DNA from: Bdellovibrionota bacterium
GTDB taxonomy: Bacteria > Bdellovibrionota_C > UBA2361 > JAFLCA01
Assembly (NCBI GenBank): GCA_030584005.1
Contig: CP129486.1
Span: 809,556 to 873,555 of the forward strand
DNA: 64,000 nt
Direction of reading: 5' to 3'
Made by a program: the position numbers and the translations under genes. Positions 25,976 to 35,300 of the stretch are shown piece after piece. Under the pieces are notes generated by a model. That model was not told where the DNA came from. It saw only the letters and a program-made list of their open reading frames with translations, and ran no database searches. Within the stretch, counting starts at the first letter, position 1; the number at the start of each line of letters is the position of its first letter.

Positions 25976-26686
25976 ATGGAAGGTCAACTGGATCTGCTTG
26001 ATCCTCGGTCAATACCAGTCGCTCCTGTTCCCAGTTGGAAGGATGTATTGCAGGGTGAGCGGCATGCCCAATACTTCAAGTCCATCATGGATTTCATAGA
26101 AAAAGAGCGTGCTGCGGGGAAGGTTATTTATCCGAAGAACTCTGAAATTTTTAATGCGCTTCAACTCACCCCATTCGATGCAGTGAAGGTCGTTATTATC
26201 GGGCAGGATCCCTACCATGGTCCCAACCAGGCGCATGGACTCTGCTTCTCGGTGAAAGCCGGGGTTGCCCCTCCGCCCTCATTGCAGAACATCTTCAAGG
26301 AGCTGCAAAGTGATCTTGGCGTGCAGCCGCCGCCTCACGGCTGCCTTGAACATTGGGCAAGACAAGGAGTGCTGTTACTCAATACCTCACTGTCCGTAGA
26401 GGCGGGAAAACCACAGTCACACGCCGGGATTGGCTGGGAGCACTTCACCGATAAAGTTATTCGAGAGCTCAATCAGCACCGCAAGGGTGTCGTGTTTCTG
26501 TTATGGGGATCACATGCGCAGAAGAAGGGCCAGCTCATAGACCGATCAAAGCATCATGTGCTCGAAGCGCCGCATCCTTCGCCTCTTTCCGCCAACCGTG
26601 GTTTTTTTGGCTGCAAACACTTCTCGAAGACCAATCAACTTCTTACCCAACAGGGCCTCACTCCTATCAATTGGTGCGTGCTCTAG
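25976..26686 (+). CDS. ung: Uracil-DNA glycosylase, family 1
   Basis: A 236-residue base-excision repair enzyme removing uracil from DNA. The water-activating motif GQDPYHG is at residues 76-82 (Asp78), the uracil-binding strand is [11 protein letters not shown], and the DNA-intercalation loop is [13 protein letters not shown]. Length and motifs are complete. It begins five bases after the epimerase stop. Its TAG stop (26684-26686) is the TAG of CTAGAAG, the first bases of a composite palindromic repeat. Confidence 0.97.
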   Translation: MEGQLDLLDPRSIPVAPVPSWKDVLQGERHAQYFKSIMDFIEKERAAGKVIYPKNSEIFNALQLTPFDAVKVVIIGQDPYHGPNQAHGLCFSVKAGVAPPPSLQNIFKELQSDLGVQPPPHGCLEHWARQGVLLLNTSLSVEAGKPQSHAGIGWEHFTDKVIRELNQHRKGVVFLLWGSHAQKKGQLIDRSKHHVLEAPHPSPLSANRGFFGCKHFSKTNQLLTQQGLTPINWCVL

Positions 26687-26806
26687 AAGCTATTTTTTAA
26701 ATAGCTTCTAGCCGCGTCGAGCTTGGGGCGACTTTTAAATGCCCCTGGACGGCTCTTTAAAAAATGACTTCTGGGAGAGCACTGAACTTATTCAGCGTAT
26801 CCCTAG
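26683..26806. repeat. Composite intergenic palindromic repeat, site B
   Basis: 26683-26711 is a 29-bp near-perfect palindrome (CTAGAAGCTATTT..AAATAGCTTCTAG), identical to 49263-49291. It is followed by GAGCTTGGGGCGACTTTTAAA, which matches the reverse complement of site A (around 20360-20402), a second degenerate palindrome to about 26773, and at 26791-26806 only the right half of the CTAGGGATACGCTGAA palindrome (TTCAGCGTATCCCTAG). It fills the gap between the convergent genes ung and topA and may act as a bidirectional terminator. Confidence 0.9.
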
Positions 26807-26816
26807 TGGCAGTAAT

Positions 26817-29489
26817 TCAGGCCATTGCGTCGGCGGCACTCTCGGACTTCTTTTTCCCTTTTCCCTTTGCTTTTCCCGACGATGCCTTCTTTGCGGCGGA
26901 TTTAGTTTTACGCTTCTTCGGTTGTCCGCCGTTCTCTTCGATTTGACGCGCTCTAGCCTCCAACAGGGAGATCGCTTCCTCAATCGTAATCGTATCCGGA
27001 TTGCCACCACGCGGAAGAGACGCATTAATGGTCCCATCTGTCACATAGGGACCATATCGACCGCTCTTCACTGAAATCGCAGCCTGTGAGGCAGGGTGTT
27101 TCCCCAGCTCTCGCAAACTTTGAGCCTGCATGCGACGACCGCGCGCCTTGGGTGTCCGCAGCAACTCGATGGCCTGCTCAAGTGTTATAGAAAGAGGGGA
27201 GAGATCTGCGGGTATGCTGCGGGTATCCACGCCCGCTTTAATATACGGACCAAAGCGGCCGTTGGCGGCGACTATCTCCGCACCCGTGTCGGGAAACACC
27301 CCTAGTGAGCGGGGCAGAGAGAGGATCTTCAGTGCCATCTCAAAGTCCACCTGCTCAGGCTTCATGCCAGGAAGGAGTGAGGCCATCTTGGGCTTCTCGC
27401 CTCCTTCTACCATCTCGCCCATCTGTACATAGGGACCGAAGCGTCCTACCTTCAGGTAAATAGAAGCGCCATTCTCCGGATGCACGCCGAGCGCCTCGGG
27501 AGCCTTGGCCGCTTGCTGCAGGAGCTCATTGGCACGCTCTAATGTGAGCTCATCCGGGGCCAACCCATCCGGAAGACTGGAGCGTTGCTCCCCATTCGAG
27601 ACAAAGGGGCCGTAGCGTCCGATTCGCACCTCCACTGATCGGCCGCTGCTGTCGGTGCCAAGGGGAAGGCCGCATACGACGCGCGGATCTATTTCCTTCT
27701 CGCCGCGCTCAACTAACGTGCTCAGCCCCGGATGGCCATTGCCGTGATAAAAGGTATTCAGATAGGTCAGGCTATCGTGTTCACCGCGAGAGATCGCATC
27801 CAAATCATCTTCCAGCCGGGCAGTAAACTCATAATCGAGCAGCTTGGTAAAATTCTCCTCCATGAGTCTGGTTACCGCCATGGCGAGAAAGCTTGGCACT
27901 AATGCATTTCCTCTTTTGAACGCATAGGTCCTGGAGAGAACCACATCGACAATAGTGGCCCACGTGCTGGGACGTCCGATACCTAAACGTTCAAGCTCTT
28001 TGATCAGACTACCCTCCGTGTAACGAGCAGGGGGCTGAGTCTCGTGTGAGAGCGCCTCTAAGCTCTTGAATGAAAGGGTCTCCCCGACCTCAAGAGGGGG
28101 AAGCACCCGCTCTTGATCGGCAATCTCGCTTTCGGGGTCGTCCGCTCCCTCCACATAGGCGCGTAAAAATCCGGCAAACTCTATGGTCTTGCCACTTGCT
28201 CGGAAGAGCGCTTCCTCGCACATCACCTCTACACTCACCCGCTTCCCTACCGCATCCTTCATTTGAGATGCGATAGTGCGTTTCCAAATCAGCTCGTACA
28301 AACGGAAGGCGTCCTGGCCTAGTCGATCTCTTACTGTTGCAGGCGCAGTGAATGCGGCGCCCGCGGGCCGGATGGCCTCGTGCGCTTCTTGAGCATTCTT
28401 AACCTGGGTTTTGTAAATACGCGGCTGCGGTGAAAGATACTCTCCTCCAAACTCGGCGGCGATCAGAGTGCGGGCTGCGTTCAACGCTTCATCCGAAAGC
28501 GATGTCGAATCCGTGCGCATGTAGGTGATAAAACCGTTCTCATAGAGAATTTGCGCGGTAGTCATTGTCTTTCGCGCTGAGAATCCTAGCTTTCGACTGC
28601 CCTCCTGCTGCAATGTGCTCGTGGTGAACGGTGCATATGGTTTCGTAACATATGGCTTCTCTTCAATAGAACGAACGGTCGCAGGCAGAGCTTTGAGTTT
28701 GTCACGCAAACGCGATGAAGAGGCTTCGTCGAGCAGAACGATCCCTTCCGGCTTGGCAAGCTTTCCCGTCGAGGGATCGAAATCCTTTCCCGAGGCCACC
28801 CGTTTTCCGGCAACCTCAAGCAGCTCCGCCTCAAACGATCCCTCCTCCTTGGTCTTTGCAAATAGCGCCTTGAGATCCCAGTATAGGGCGCGTCGGAAAT
28901 TGATGCGTTGGCGCTCCCTCTCAACGAGCAGCCTCAAAGCCACACTTTGTACGCGGCCGGCGCTTAGCCGCGGAAGCATCTTCTTCCAAAGAAGGGGACT
29001 GACCGAGTAGCCATATAACCTGTCGAGCACCCGGCGAGTTTCTTGGGCTTTCACAAGATTTTCGTCTATCTCGCGCGGAGACTCCAAGGCATGCTTGATG
29101 GCCTCCTTCGTGATCTCATGGAATACGAGACGCTTCACCGGAATCTTTGGCTTGAGAACTTCTTTAAGGTGCCAGCTGATGGATTCGCCTTCGCGATCTT
29201 CGTCAGTCGCGAGCAATAGCTCGTCTGCTTCTTTGAGTGACGCCTTGATCTCCTGGACCCTCTTACGCTTCTCGCTTGGCACTATATAGAGAGGGGCGAA
29301 TTTATGCTCAATGTCTATGCCGAGGCGCGACCACTTTTCCTTCTTCACTGCGGCGGGAATTTCGGCAGCGCTATTCGGGAGGTCCCGCACATGGCCATAT
29401 GAAGCGAGCACCTCAAATTCCTTACCCAGAAATTTGCCGATAGTTTTAGCCTTAGTGGGCGACTCAACGATTACAAGAGACTTTGCCAT
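26817..29489 (-). CDS. topA: DNA topoisomerase I
   Basis: A type IA topoisomerase of about 890 residues that relaxes negative supercoils. The Toprim domain is at the N-terminus (LVIVESPTKAKTIGKFLG, with the DEDREGE acidic triad); the catalytic Tyr lies in GFITYMRTDST; the toroid follows. Instead of C4 zinc fingers the C-terminus holds four repeats with the core GRFGPYV or GRYGPFV (about residues 600-850), as in many non-enteric bacteria, then a Lys/Ala/Gly-rich tail (KKRKTKSAAKKASSGKAKGK) likely to bind DNA. The start at 29489 (MAKSLVIVES) fits the family better than one nine codons upstream. Confidence 0.96.
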   Translation of the reverse strand: MAKSLVIVESPTKAKTIGKFLGKEFEVLASYGHVRDLPNSAAEIPAAVKKEKWSRLGIDIEHKFAPLYIVPSEKRKRVQEIKASLKEADELLLATDEDREGESISWHLKEVLKPKIPVKRLVFHEITKEAIKHALESPREIDENLVKAQETRRVLDRLYGYSVSPLLWKKMLPRLSAGRVQSVALRLLVERERQRINFRRALYWDLKALFAKTKEEGSFEAELLEVAGKRVASGKDFDPSTGKLAKPEGIVLLDEASSSRLRDKLKALPATVRSIEEKPYVTKPYAPFTTSTLQQEGSRKLGFSARKTMTTAQILYENGFITYMRTDSTSLSDEALNAARTLIAAEFGGEYLSPQPRIYKTQVKNAQEAHEAIRPAGAAFTAPATVRDRLGQDAFRLYELIWKRTIASQMKDAVGKRVSVEVMCEEALFRASGKTIEFAGFLRAYVEGADDPESEIADQERVLPPLEVGETLSFKSLEALSHETQPPARYTEGSLIKELERLGIGRPSTWATIVDVVLSRTYAFKRGNALVPSFLAMAVTRLMEENFTKLLDYEFTARLEDDLDAISRGEHDSLTYLNTFYHGNGHPGLSTLVERGEKEIDPRVVCGLPLGTDSSGRSVEVRIGRYGPFVSNGEQRSSLPDGLAPDELTLERANELLQQAAKAPEALGVHPENGASIYLKVGRFGPYVQMGEMVEGGEKPKMASLLPGMKPEQVDFEMALKILSLPRSLGVFPDTGAEIVAANGRFGPYIKAGVDTRSIPADLSPLSITLEQAIELLRTPKARGRRMQAQSLRELGKHPASQAAISVKSGRYGPYVTDGTINASLPRGGNPDTITIEEAISLLEARARQIEENGGQPKKRKTKSAAKKASSGKAKGKGKKKSESAADAMA

Positions 29490-29516
29490 GGAGGTCGAAG
29501 CAAAACTGGCGCCCAC

Positions 29517-30001
29517 GGCACCTTGGTGTCTTAGACAATACTCTGAAATGAGGGGCGATAACGCATTAGTCCTACTTTAACGGCCACCCCGATAATTGCG
29601 TGAACCGGTGTACGATGCCGGGAAAAGTGTTCGAAATCATTCGCTCATTCTACTTTGCAAGAGCGCTCAAAAAGGCCCGCCTCATCCGCGAACCTGTTCG
29701 CGCCGCAAGCGAGCGTTCGCCAACAATTCCTTACACGTTTCCCTGTTACGGGTTCAGCTTCACGCAATAGTGCGGTTAGTTCAGAACTGAGAGAATACAG
29801 ATATTTGCTCATCTCTCAAGCCAGCCCCGGACAAGACCTGCAGAGGGCGGCTCATATTTGTCAATTCATTCAATAATCTCTGATAGTTAGCCTGACGAGC
29901 CGTGTCGCTCACTCGACACGGACCCAATGCATCGCGGGAAGGGATAGCCGATGTAACGACATTTGAAAGATTACACTAGCGTACGGATGTTCTTCTCATT
30001 T
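29517..30001. other. Intergenic region upstream of the csrA leader
   Basis: No gene was recognised. It contains TTGCGTGAACCGGTGTACG (near 29596) and GCGGTTAGTTCA (near 29771); diverged versions of both occur in the same order at 52804-52855. It also holds a perfect 8-bp hairpin at 29900-29921 (CCGTGTCG CTCACT CGACACGG) without a T-run. A small RNA cannot be excluded. Confidence 0.4.
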
Positions 30002-30170
30002 ATACGGGTACACTTGGAAGTACGGCTTGCCCGTATCGGAGTATAGGTTTTTTGGGTCCAGAGTTGAGTGGTATTTTTCCAATACCATTGATCCCTGGAC
30101 CAGGAGGTTCCTGACTCGGTGTCGCGAACCTGTCATCACTACTGGCCAGACCCAGAAAGGAGCAACGGAT
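30002..30170 (+). promoter_or_regulatory. Structured csrA 5' leader with GGA motifs
   Basis: Three hairpins can be drawn: 30002-30036 (ATACGGG/CCCGTAT, loop containing GGA), 30055-30101 (GGTCCAG/CTGGACC enclosing TGGTATT/AATACCA) and 30101-30113 (CAGGA/TCCTG). Two further GGA triplets precede the start (AAAGGAGCAACGGATATG), one being the ribosome-binding site. GGA in loops and at the ribosome-binding site is the known recognition pattern of CsrA, so translational autoregulation is likely. Confidence 0.5.
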
Positions 30171-30359
30171 ATGCTCAAGGTAAGTCGCCAGGAAGGTGAG
30201 TCGATGGTGATCGGAGATCCTCACTGCCCTCTGGGCAAGGTGCATGTCTCCAAGATCCACAACCGCCGGGTGAAGCTCACATTCGAGTTCGCCAAGGAGA
30301 TCCCGGTGCATCGCAACGAGGTCGCAGAGCGAATTGTCCGTGAGCGCAGATCGAAGTAA
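30171..30359 (+). CDS. csrA: Carbon storage regulator CsrA/RsmA
   Basis: A 62-residue RNA-binding homodimer that blocks or stabilises mRNAs at GGA sites. The sequence runs MLKVSRQEGESMVIGD, then a strand reading KVHVSKIHNRRVKLTFEFA and the end KEIPVHRNEVAERI. The Arg of PVHR is the RNA-contacting residue of the family. The second strand lacks the usual I-x-V-x-V-L pattern (reads PHCPLGKVHV), a mild divergence. Start 30171 follows AAAGGAG by nine bases; upstream in-frame starts belong to the leader. There is no flagellar gene beside it, unlike many csrA loci. A strong hairpin follows the stop. Confidence 0.88.
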   Translation: MLKVSRQEGESMVIGDPHCPLGKVHVSKIHNRRVKLTFEFAKEIPVHRNEVAERIVRERRSK

Positions 30360-30374
30360 GTCTCTCCCCCCGCA

Positions 30375-30412
30375 GGAGTGGCGCCTTAGGGTTGAGCCTG
30401 GGGCGCCACTCC
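30375..30412 (+). terminator. Hairpin downstream of csrA
   Basis: Perfect 11-bp stem GGAGTGGCGCC / GGCGCCACTCC with a 16-nt loop, 15 bp after the csrA stop. It is followed by GCTTTGAT rather than a long T-run, so it may be a weak terminator or an mRNA-stabilising end. Confidence 0.6.
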
Positions 30413-30516
30413 GCTTTGATGTTAAAGAGCCGGGGGATCAGACCGCAAGGTTATTGATTCGCTAGAGGGGCGCCGTACTTCCTACATCTCTCTCTTCATT
30501 CCACACAATACGTACA

Positions 30517-30544
30517 TTGTCCCCCCAAGGCACTCGCCTATACT
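30517..30544 (+). promoter_or_regulatory. Candidate promoter very close to the phosphatase start
   Basis: TTGTCC at 30517-30522 and TATACT at 30539-30544 are spaced by 16 bp. The ATG at 30555 is only 10 bp past the -10 box and no ribosome-binding site is seen, so the transcript would be leaderless or nearly so. Confidence 0.35.
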
Positions 30545-30554
30545 GTAGTGCCTG

Positions 30555-32183
30555 ATGAAACTCTCAAGACTATTTAGGCTCTTTGCACTTGCGCTCCTCC
30601 TGACGCTGGCGATCAGCTATTCACTGAACGCCTCAGCTCCCGCGAAGATCCAACTGGTGGTCGTTTTAGTCATTGATCAGTTTCGCCCCGACTATCTCGA
30701 GCGGTTCAAGCCATTGCTCTCAGGTGGGTTAAAGTCCCTCTATGAACATGGAGTCGTCTTCACGAACGCAAGCTTCCAGCATGCAATTACTGAAACCTGT
30801 CCGGGTCATGCAACGATAGTCACGGGCGCACATCCAAAAGAGCATGGAATCGTGGCAAGTTGGTGGCTTGATCGGGACTCCAAGGACATACGCTACTGCG
30901 TAGAGGACGGCACGCATAGGAGGGCGCCCTCGACGCTACTGCGATCGACCCTCGCCGATTGGCTCAAGGCGAGCGATGAACACTCTCGGGCCTTCAGTGT
31001 CGCCGGTAAGGATCGCTCTGCTATTCTCCTTGGCGGACACTCGGCACAAGGCGCCATCTGGTTCGAGCCAGAGCAAGGCGCATTTGCATCAAGCAGTTAT
31101 TACCAAGCAATCGATGAAAAGTGGCTTTCCGCGCTCAACACCGCAGTCTCAGCACGCAACTATTTTGGCTCCTCCTGGACGGCGCATCCAAGCATCGAGA
31201 AAGCGGGACGGCTCGATCGGTTCGGCCTAGTGGCACCTGACTACGGTGATTTCCATTCTGGATTCCCCCGCTCGTTGGGGGGGTTGAGTCTTGCGCCAAG
31301 TGAGGATTTCTTCAGCGACATTGCATCAAGTCCGATACTGGACGAGCTGACCGTTGACGCAGCCCTCTTTACACTCAAACAGCACAACCTTGGAGAAGGT
31401 TCCTCGACCGATTATCTCGCTATAGGCATATCAGGACACGATCGGATAGGGCATGCCTTTGGACCGGACAGCGTGGAGATCCTCGACAGCGTCTTGCGGA
31501 TCGATAGCTCCTTGGCAAAGCTCTTTCATTACCTGGACTCAAATGTGGGACGGGGTCGCTACTTGATTGTAGTCACTGCCGATCACGGCATAAAATCTCT
31601 CCCCGAAGTCAAACGCCTGAAAGGGCAGTCCGTGCGGAGACTTTCAGCGGATGACTATAGCTGCGTCCAGAACGCGGGAGAGAGAATCGCGGAGGCATTT
31701 CAGCGCAGCCCGCTCTTTATTGCGAAGTATTACCTCGCCCAGGAGGCCGCTCAATCTATTCCCCGTGCGGAATTAGATAAACATGTGCAAGAAGAGCTGT
31801 CTCGTTGTGATTTCGTTGCGCGTGTACTTTCGTCCGCACAGATTGAGAGCGCTTCCCAAGATCAGCTTTCAACCGATAAAGACTTAGCGTACTACTACAA
31901 TTCTCACCTCCCTTCGCGAAGCCAGGACTACTACTTGCTTCTAAAGGAATCCGTCATCGATGCGCCTGATCAGAGGACAGGTCATGGCACGATAAGCGCT
32001 GAAGATCGCGCGGTGCCGGTAATACTAATGGGTGCGGGGCTTGGACCAAAGAGAATCGAAGATCCCTTCGCTCTTCACGATCTTGCTACTACAGTGGCAT
32101 CTCTCCTGGGGATATCTGGACCTGACGATGTCTCGGGAACCGACCGATCGGCCTTGTTGATTTCGCCACGGCCGGCCCCCTAG
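30555..32183 (+). CDS. Exported PafA-type alkaline phosphatase / phosphodiesterase
   Basis: A 542-residue periplasmic or surface hydrolase of the alkaline phosphatase superfamily. The signal peptide spans about 1-27 (LFALALLLTLAISYSLNASA). The first metal Asp is Asp41 in VLVIDQFRPDYLERF. The nucleophile is Thr81 in ITETCPGHATIVTGAHP, as in PafA, rather than the Ser of PhoA. ISGHDRIGHAFGP and VVTADHGIKSL provide the other Zn ligands, and TGHGTISAEDRAVPVILMG ends the core. It probably releases phosphate from organic phosphates. No Pho box was sought. It converges on mnmG 28 bp away. Confidence 0.88.
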   Translation: MKLSRLFRLFALALLLTLAISYSLNASAPAKIQLVVVLVIDQFRPDYLERFKPLLSGGLKSLYEHGVVFTNASFQHAITETCPGHATIVTGAHPKEHGIVASWWLDRDSKDIRYCVEDGTHRRAPSTLLRSTLADWLKASDEHSRAFSVAGKDRSAILLGGHSAQGAIWFEPEQGAFASSSYYQAIDEKWLSALNTAVSARNYFGSSWTAHPSIEKAGRLDRFGLVAPDYGDFHSGFPRSLGGLSLAPSEDFFSDIASSPILDELTVDAALFTLKQHNLGEGSSTDYLAIGISGHDRIGHAFGPDSVEILDSVLRIDSSLAKLFHYLDSNVGRGRYLIVVTADHGIKSLPEVKRLKGQSVRRLSADDYSCVQNAGERIAEAFQRSPLFIAKYYLAQEAAQSIPRAELDKHVQEELSRCDFVARVLSSAQIESASQDQLSTDKDLAYYYNSHLPSRSQDYYLLLKESVIDAPDQRTGHGTISAEDRAVPVILMGAGLGPKRIEDPFALHDLATTVASLLGISGPDDVSGTDRSALLISPRPAP

Positions 32184-32211
32184 CAGCTCATGCAAAATCG
32201 CGGTTAGCCGC

Positions 32212-34122
32212 TCAGCATGCCGCTTCAAGCTTTTTGATCTGTCCAAGCCGCTTCAAATGGATTGCTAGCAGGGTAATCGCGGCTGGTGTCATGCCCGGGA
32301 TGCGCATGGCCTGCCCTAGGGAAAAGGGGCGATGTCTTTCCAGTTTCTGTCGAAATTCGATTCTTAAACCCGCAATGCCTGCGTAATCGATGCCCTCCGG
32401 AATCCGTTGTCGCTCGATATCGCGCAGTTTCTTTACCTCCTCCTCTTGCCGGCTCAGGTAGCCATCAAATTTGAACTCCGTTTCGAGTGTCGCAATGCTA
32501 TCCGCACTGAGCGTCGGGGCCTCAGGCACGTGCTGTAGAATATCGCTCAGCGATAGCTCCGGGCGCCTCGTCAGAACCGATACAAGAACGCTGTCCTTGA
32601 GCACAGCGCTGCCTGCTCCTTCCAGCCACTCATTGTTCTCTCGCGTCGGCTTGACCCGGAACTCTTTGCACCAACTGCGTCCTCTTTCCACCTCAGCAAT
32701 GCGTTGCGAAGCCACCTGCCAACTTGCATCGTCCAACAGCCCGAGAGTTCGGGCGGTGGGGGAGAGCCTCTGCACTGCATTATCTTCTCGCAGGGTAAGT
32801 CGATACTCCGCGCGGGAGGTAAACATTCGATAGGGCTCATCAACACCATTCGTAACAAGATCATCAATCATCACCCCGATGTAGCCCTCACTGCGCAAAA
32901 GGATGAAGGGATCTTGTGCTTGAAGATAGCGCGCCGCATTTATGCCGGCCATAATTCCCTGCCCCGCCGCCTCTTCATACCCGGAGGTGCCGTTAATCTG
33001 CCCGGCGAGAAAGAGGCCGCGCAGCTCCTTTGTTTCGAGATTCATATACAGAGAACGCGGGTCGATGAAATCATATTCAACGGCATAGCCCGGTTGCAGG
33101 ATCTCCGCCGATTCGAGGCCCGGGATGGTGCGTACAAACTGCTCTTGTATGTCAGCAGGCAGGCTGGTCGAAATACCATTAGGATACACTATGTCCGAGT
33201 CATACCCTTCCGGCTCTAAAAATATTGTGTGCCTCTCTTTGTCCGCAAAACGGAACACCTTGTCCTCTATGGAGGGGCAATATCGAGGACCGCCTGATCG
33301 TATCTGCCCATTGAACATAGGGCTCCGATCGCGGTTCGCACGAATAATCTCATGTGTACGCTGATCGGTTGCGGTCATCCAACAGCTGATCTGCGGCTGC
33401 GTGATCTTCGAATTAAGAAAAGAGAACGGTTTTGGAGTCGCTTCGCCTGCCTGCTCGACAAGCCTGCTAAAATCAATAGAAGAACGTCTCAACCGAGGCG
33501 GTGTACCGGTCTTAAGCCTCCCAAGCTCAAAACCAAGGGATCTAAGGGAAGCACTAAGTCCATTGGCCGCTCGATCGCCATTTCTTCCTCCACAGGTTTG
33601 TTTCATGCCTGTGTGCATGAGCCCCCTAAGGAAGGTGCCTGAAGTAAGTACTACTGCACGACAGGGGATCTCGGAGCCGTCGACAAGCCGAACGGCGCGC
33701 ACAGCCCGCCCTTGCTCCAGGATGCCCTCGACCTCACCCTCCAACACGGTGATACCCCGATGGGATTCGACGAGTCGTCGTACTTCATTGCGGTACAGGT
33801 CTCTGTCAGCCTGAGCCCTGCTTGCTCGAACCGCGGGACCGCGGCTTTCATTCAAAGTACGAAATTGAATGCCGGTCGCATCAATCGCACGCCCCATCAA
33901 ACCGCCGAGGGCGTCCACCTCCTTGACGAGATGCCCCTTACCCACGCCACCAATGGCTGGATTACAGGACATCTGCCCGATGCCTGTCCGGCGCAGTGTC
34001 ACTAGGATGACACTTGCCCCCAATCGAGCCGCAGCAGAGGCAGCTTCTACCCCAGCGTGACCGCCTCCAATTACTACAACCGTGTTTGAATTTTGCTGGT
34101 TCATACCAATGTTTACTGCCAT
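32212..34122 (-). CDS. mnmG: tRNA uridine-5-carboxymethylaminomethyl modification enzyme MnmG (GidA)
   Basis: A 636-residue FAD enzyme that, with MnmE, modifies U34 of tRNAs reading NNA/NNG codons. The FAD fingerprint is [21 protein letters not shown], followed by [28 protein letters not shown]. Two conserved blocks, [12 protein letters not shown] and [16 protein letters not shown], and the C-terminal MnmE-binding helical domain (ending [10 protein letters not shown]) are present. An internal Met at 34104 is an equally possible start; neither has a clear ribosome-binding site. mnmE and rsmG, frequent neighbours near oriC, are not in the window. Confidence 0.96.
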   Translation of the reverse strand: MAVNIGMNQQNSNTVVVIGGGHAGVEAASAAARLGASVILVTLRRTGIGQMSCNPAIGGVGKGHLVKEVDALGGLMGRAIDATGIQFRTLNESRGPAVRASRAQADRDLYRNEVRRLVESHRGITVLEGEVEGILEQGRAVRAVRLVDGSEIPCRAVVLTSGTFLRGLMHTGMKQTCGGRNGDRAANGLSASLRSLGFELGRLKTGTPPRLRRSSIDFSRLVEQAGEATPKPFSFLNSKITQPQISCWMTATDQRTHEIIRANRDRSPMFNGQIRSGGPRYCPSIEDKVFRFADKERHTIFLEPEGYDSDIVYPNGISTSLPADIQEQFVRTIPGLESAEILQPGYAVEYDFIDPRSLYMNLETKELRGLFLAGQINGTSGYEEAAGQGIMAGINAARYLQAQDPFILLRSEGYIGVMIDDLVTNGVDEPYRMFTSRAEYRLTLREDNAVQRLSPTARTLGLLDDASWQVASQRIAEVERGRSWCKEFRVKPTRENNEWLEGAGSAVLKDSVLVSVLTRRPELSLSDILQHVPEAPTLSADSIATLETEFKFDGYLSRQEEEVKKLRDIERQRIPEGIDYAGIAGLRIEFRQKLERHRPFSLGQAMRIPGMTPAAITLLAIHLKRLGQIKKLEAAC

Positions 34123-34350
34123 ATTAATCGTCGAAAGATCAAATGGCTAACCTGCAACTAGCGGAAATCGCCGATCCTTTGCACAGAAATATCCGCAATT
34201 TATATAACCACCTAAAACAACTCATAAAAATAAAAATCCCGGACTTTTTCATGGGGGCCAAATGTGTGCCGCGGCTCCGATTTTGCTAAATAAGCCCATT
34301 TAGCGGCGCTTTCATGGAAGCGATAAGAAAAGCCCGCAGGATATAGGATT

Positions 34351-35187
34351 ATGCAGCCACAGACCTTCTCACCAACGATGGCCCCCCACGCCTTTGCCGC
34401 GGCCCGGGCTCTTGCTGTGCGCCGCAAAGAGGTGCAGCAGGATAAGGCGCTCATTCTCCTTTTTCTCTGCACGGCGACTGCAACATTGCTGGTCAGCGTA
34501 GCTTTAATCGTCAAGCACTTTTCTCATCACGAGCTTCCTTCGGTAGCCGCGCTCTTAGAGGAGGTTGAGCACTCGCTGCAGTATCAGGGGCGCAGCCGTG
34601 ATCAATTCTTGCAGCAGATGAATGCCCAGGACCGCAGGCGATTCGAGCACAACATAAAGTACGTTGCCGATCTGATCGAGCAGCACCGTTCACACCGAGT
34701 GAGACAGTCTGAGATTCGATCGATTGCTGAAGCGATCGTGCGCTTGAGCTACGAGCATAATTATGACCCGCTATTGGTTACTGCCATCATAAAGGCCGAG
34801 AGCACCTTTAATCGTTTCGCCTCATCTCACAGGGGTGCAATCGGTCTTATGCAGCTCTTGCCTTCGACGGGAAAGTACATCTCGGCCAAGGTAAGCAAAG
34901 ATTGGCACGGACCATCGAGACTTACCGAACCCGAATACAATATTCGACTGGGCATCGCATATCTTCAATACTTGGAGAAGATGTTCCGTGGAGACAGGGA
35001 GCTTGCTCTCATCGCCTATAACTGGGGGCCGGGTAAGGTGCTTGAAGTTAATAAGAACCGCGCGCTTGTTCCGTCTGGCCCAAGGAGTTATGCGAAGAAG
35101 ATCCTGACCAACCATCAGAGTTGGTCGAAGCAGTACGGACAACTGGCCGCACGAATAGCCTCAACAACACCGCCGATGTACAGTTAG
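34351..35187 (+). CDS. Membrane-anchored lytic transglycosylase (SLT domain)
   Basis: A 278-residue protein. A single transmembrane helix (about 33-55, ALILLFLCTATATLLVSVALIV) anchors a periplasmic domain. A helical linker covers about 60-130, then the SLT core: catalytic Glu150 in AIIKAESTFNRFA, RGAIGLMQLLPSTG and the Tyr/Asn motif LALIAYNWGPGKV. It cleaves the glycan strand of peptidoglycan with formation of 1,6-anhydro ends. The layout resembles the Slt/MltC-like group with an N-terminal anchor. The 230 bp before it show no gene. Confidence 0.88.
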   Translation: MQPQTFSPTMAPHAFAAARALAVRRKEVQQDKALILLFLCTATATLLVSVALIVKHFSHHELPSVAALLEEVEHSLQYQGRSRDQFLQQMNAQDRRRFEHNIKYVADLIEQHRSHRVRQSEIRSIAEAIVRLSYEHNYDPLLVTAIIKAESTFNRFASSHRGAIGLMQLLPSTGKYISAKVSKDWHGPSRLTEPEYNIRLGIAYLQYLEKMFRGDRELALIAYNWGPGKVLEVNKNRALVPSGPRSYAKKILTNHQSWSKQYGQLAARIASTTPPMYS

Positions 35188-35300
35188 CGCAAAGGGGGTG
35201 GTGTTTTCTGCACAAACCGCTCTATACGCTCATCTAATTACAAGATGCTGAAAGGCCACAGATGCAGCCTTTCAGCGGTTGGCGCTATAGCAGGAATCAT

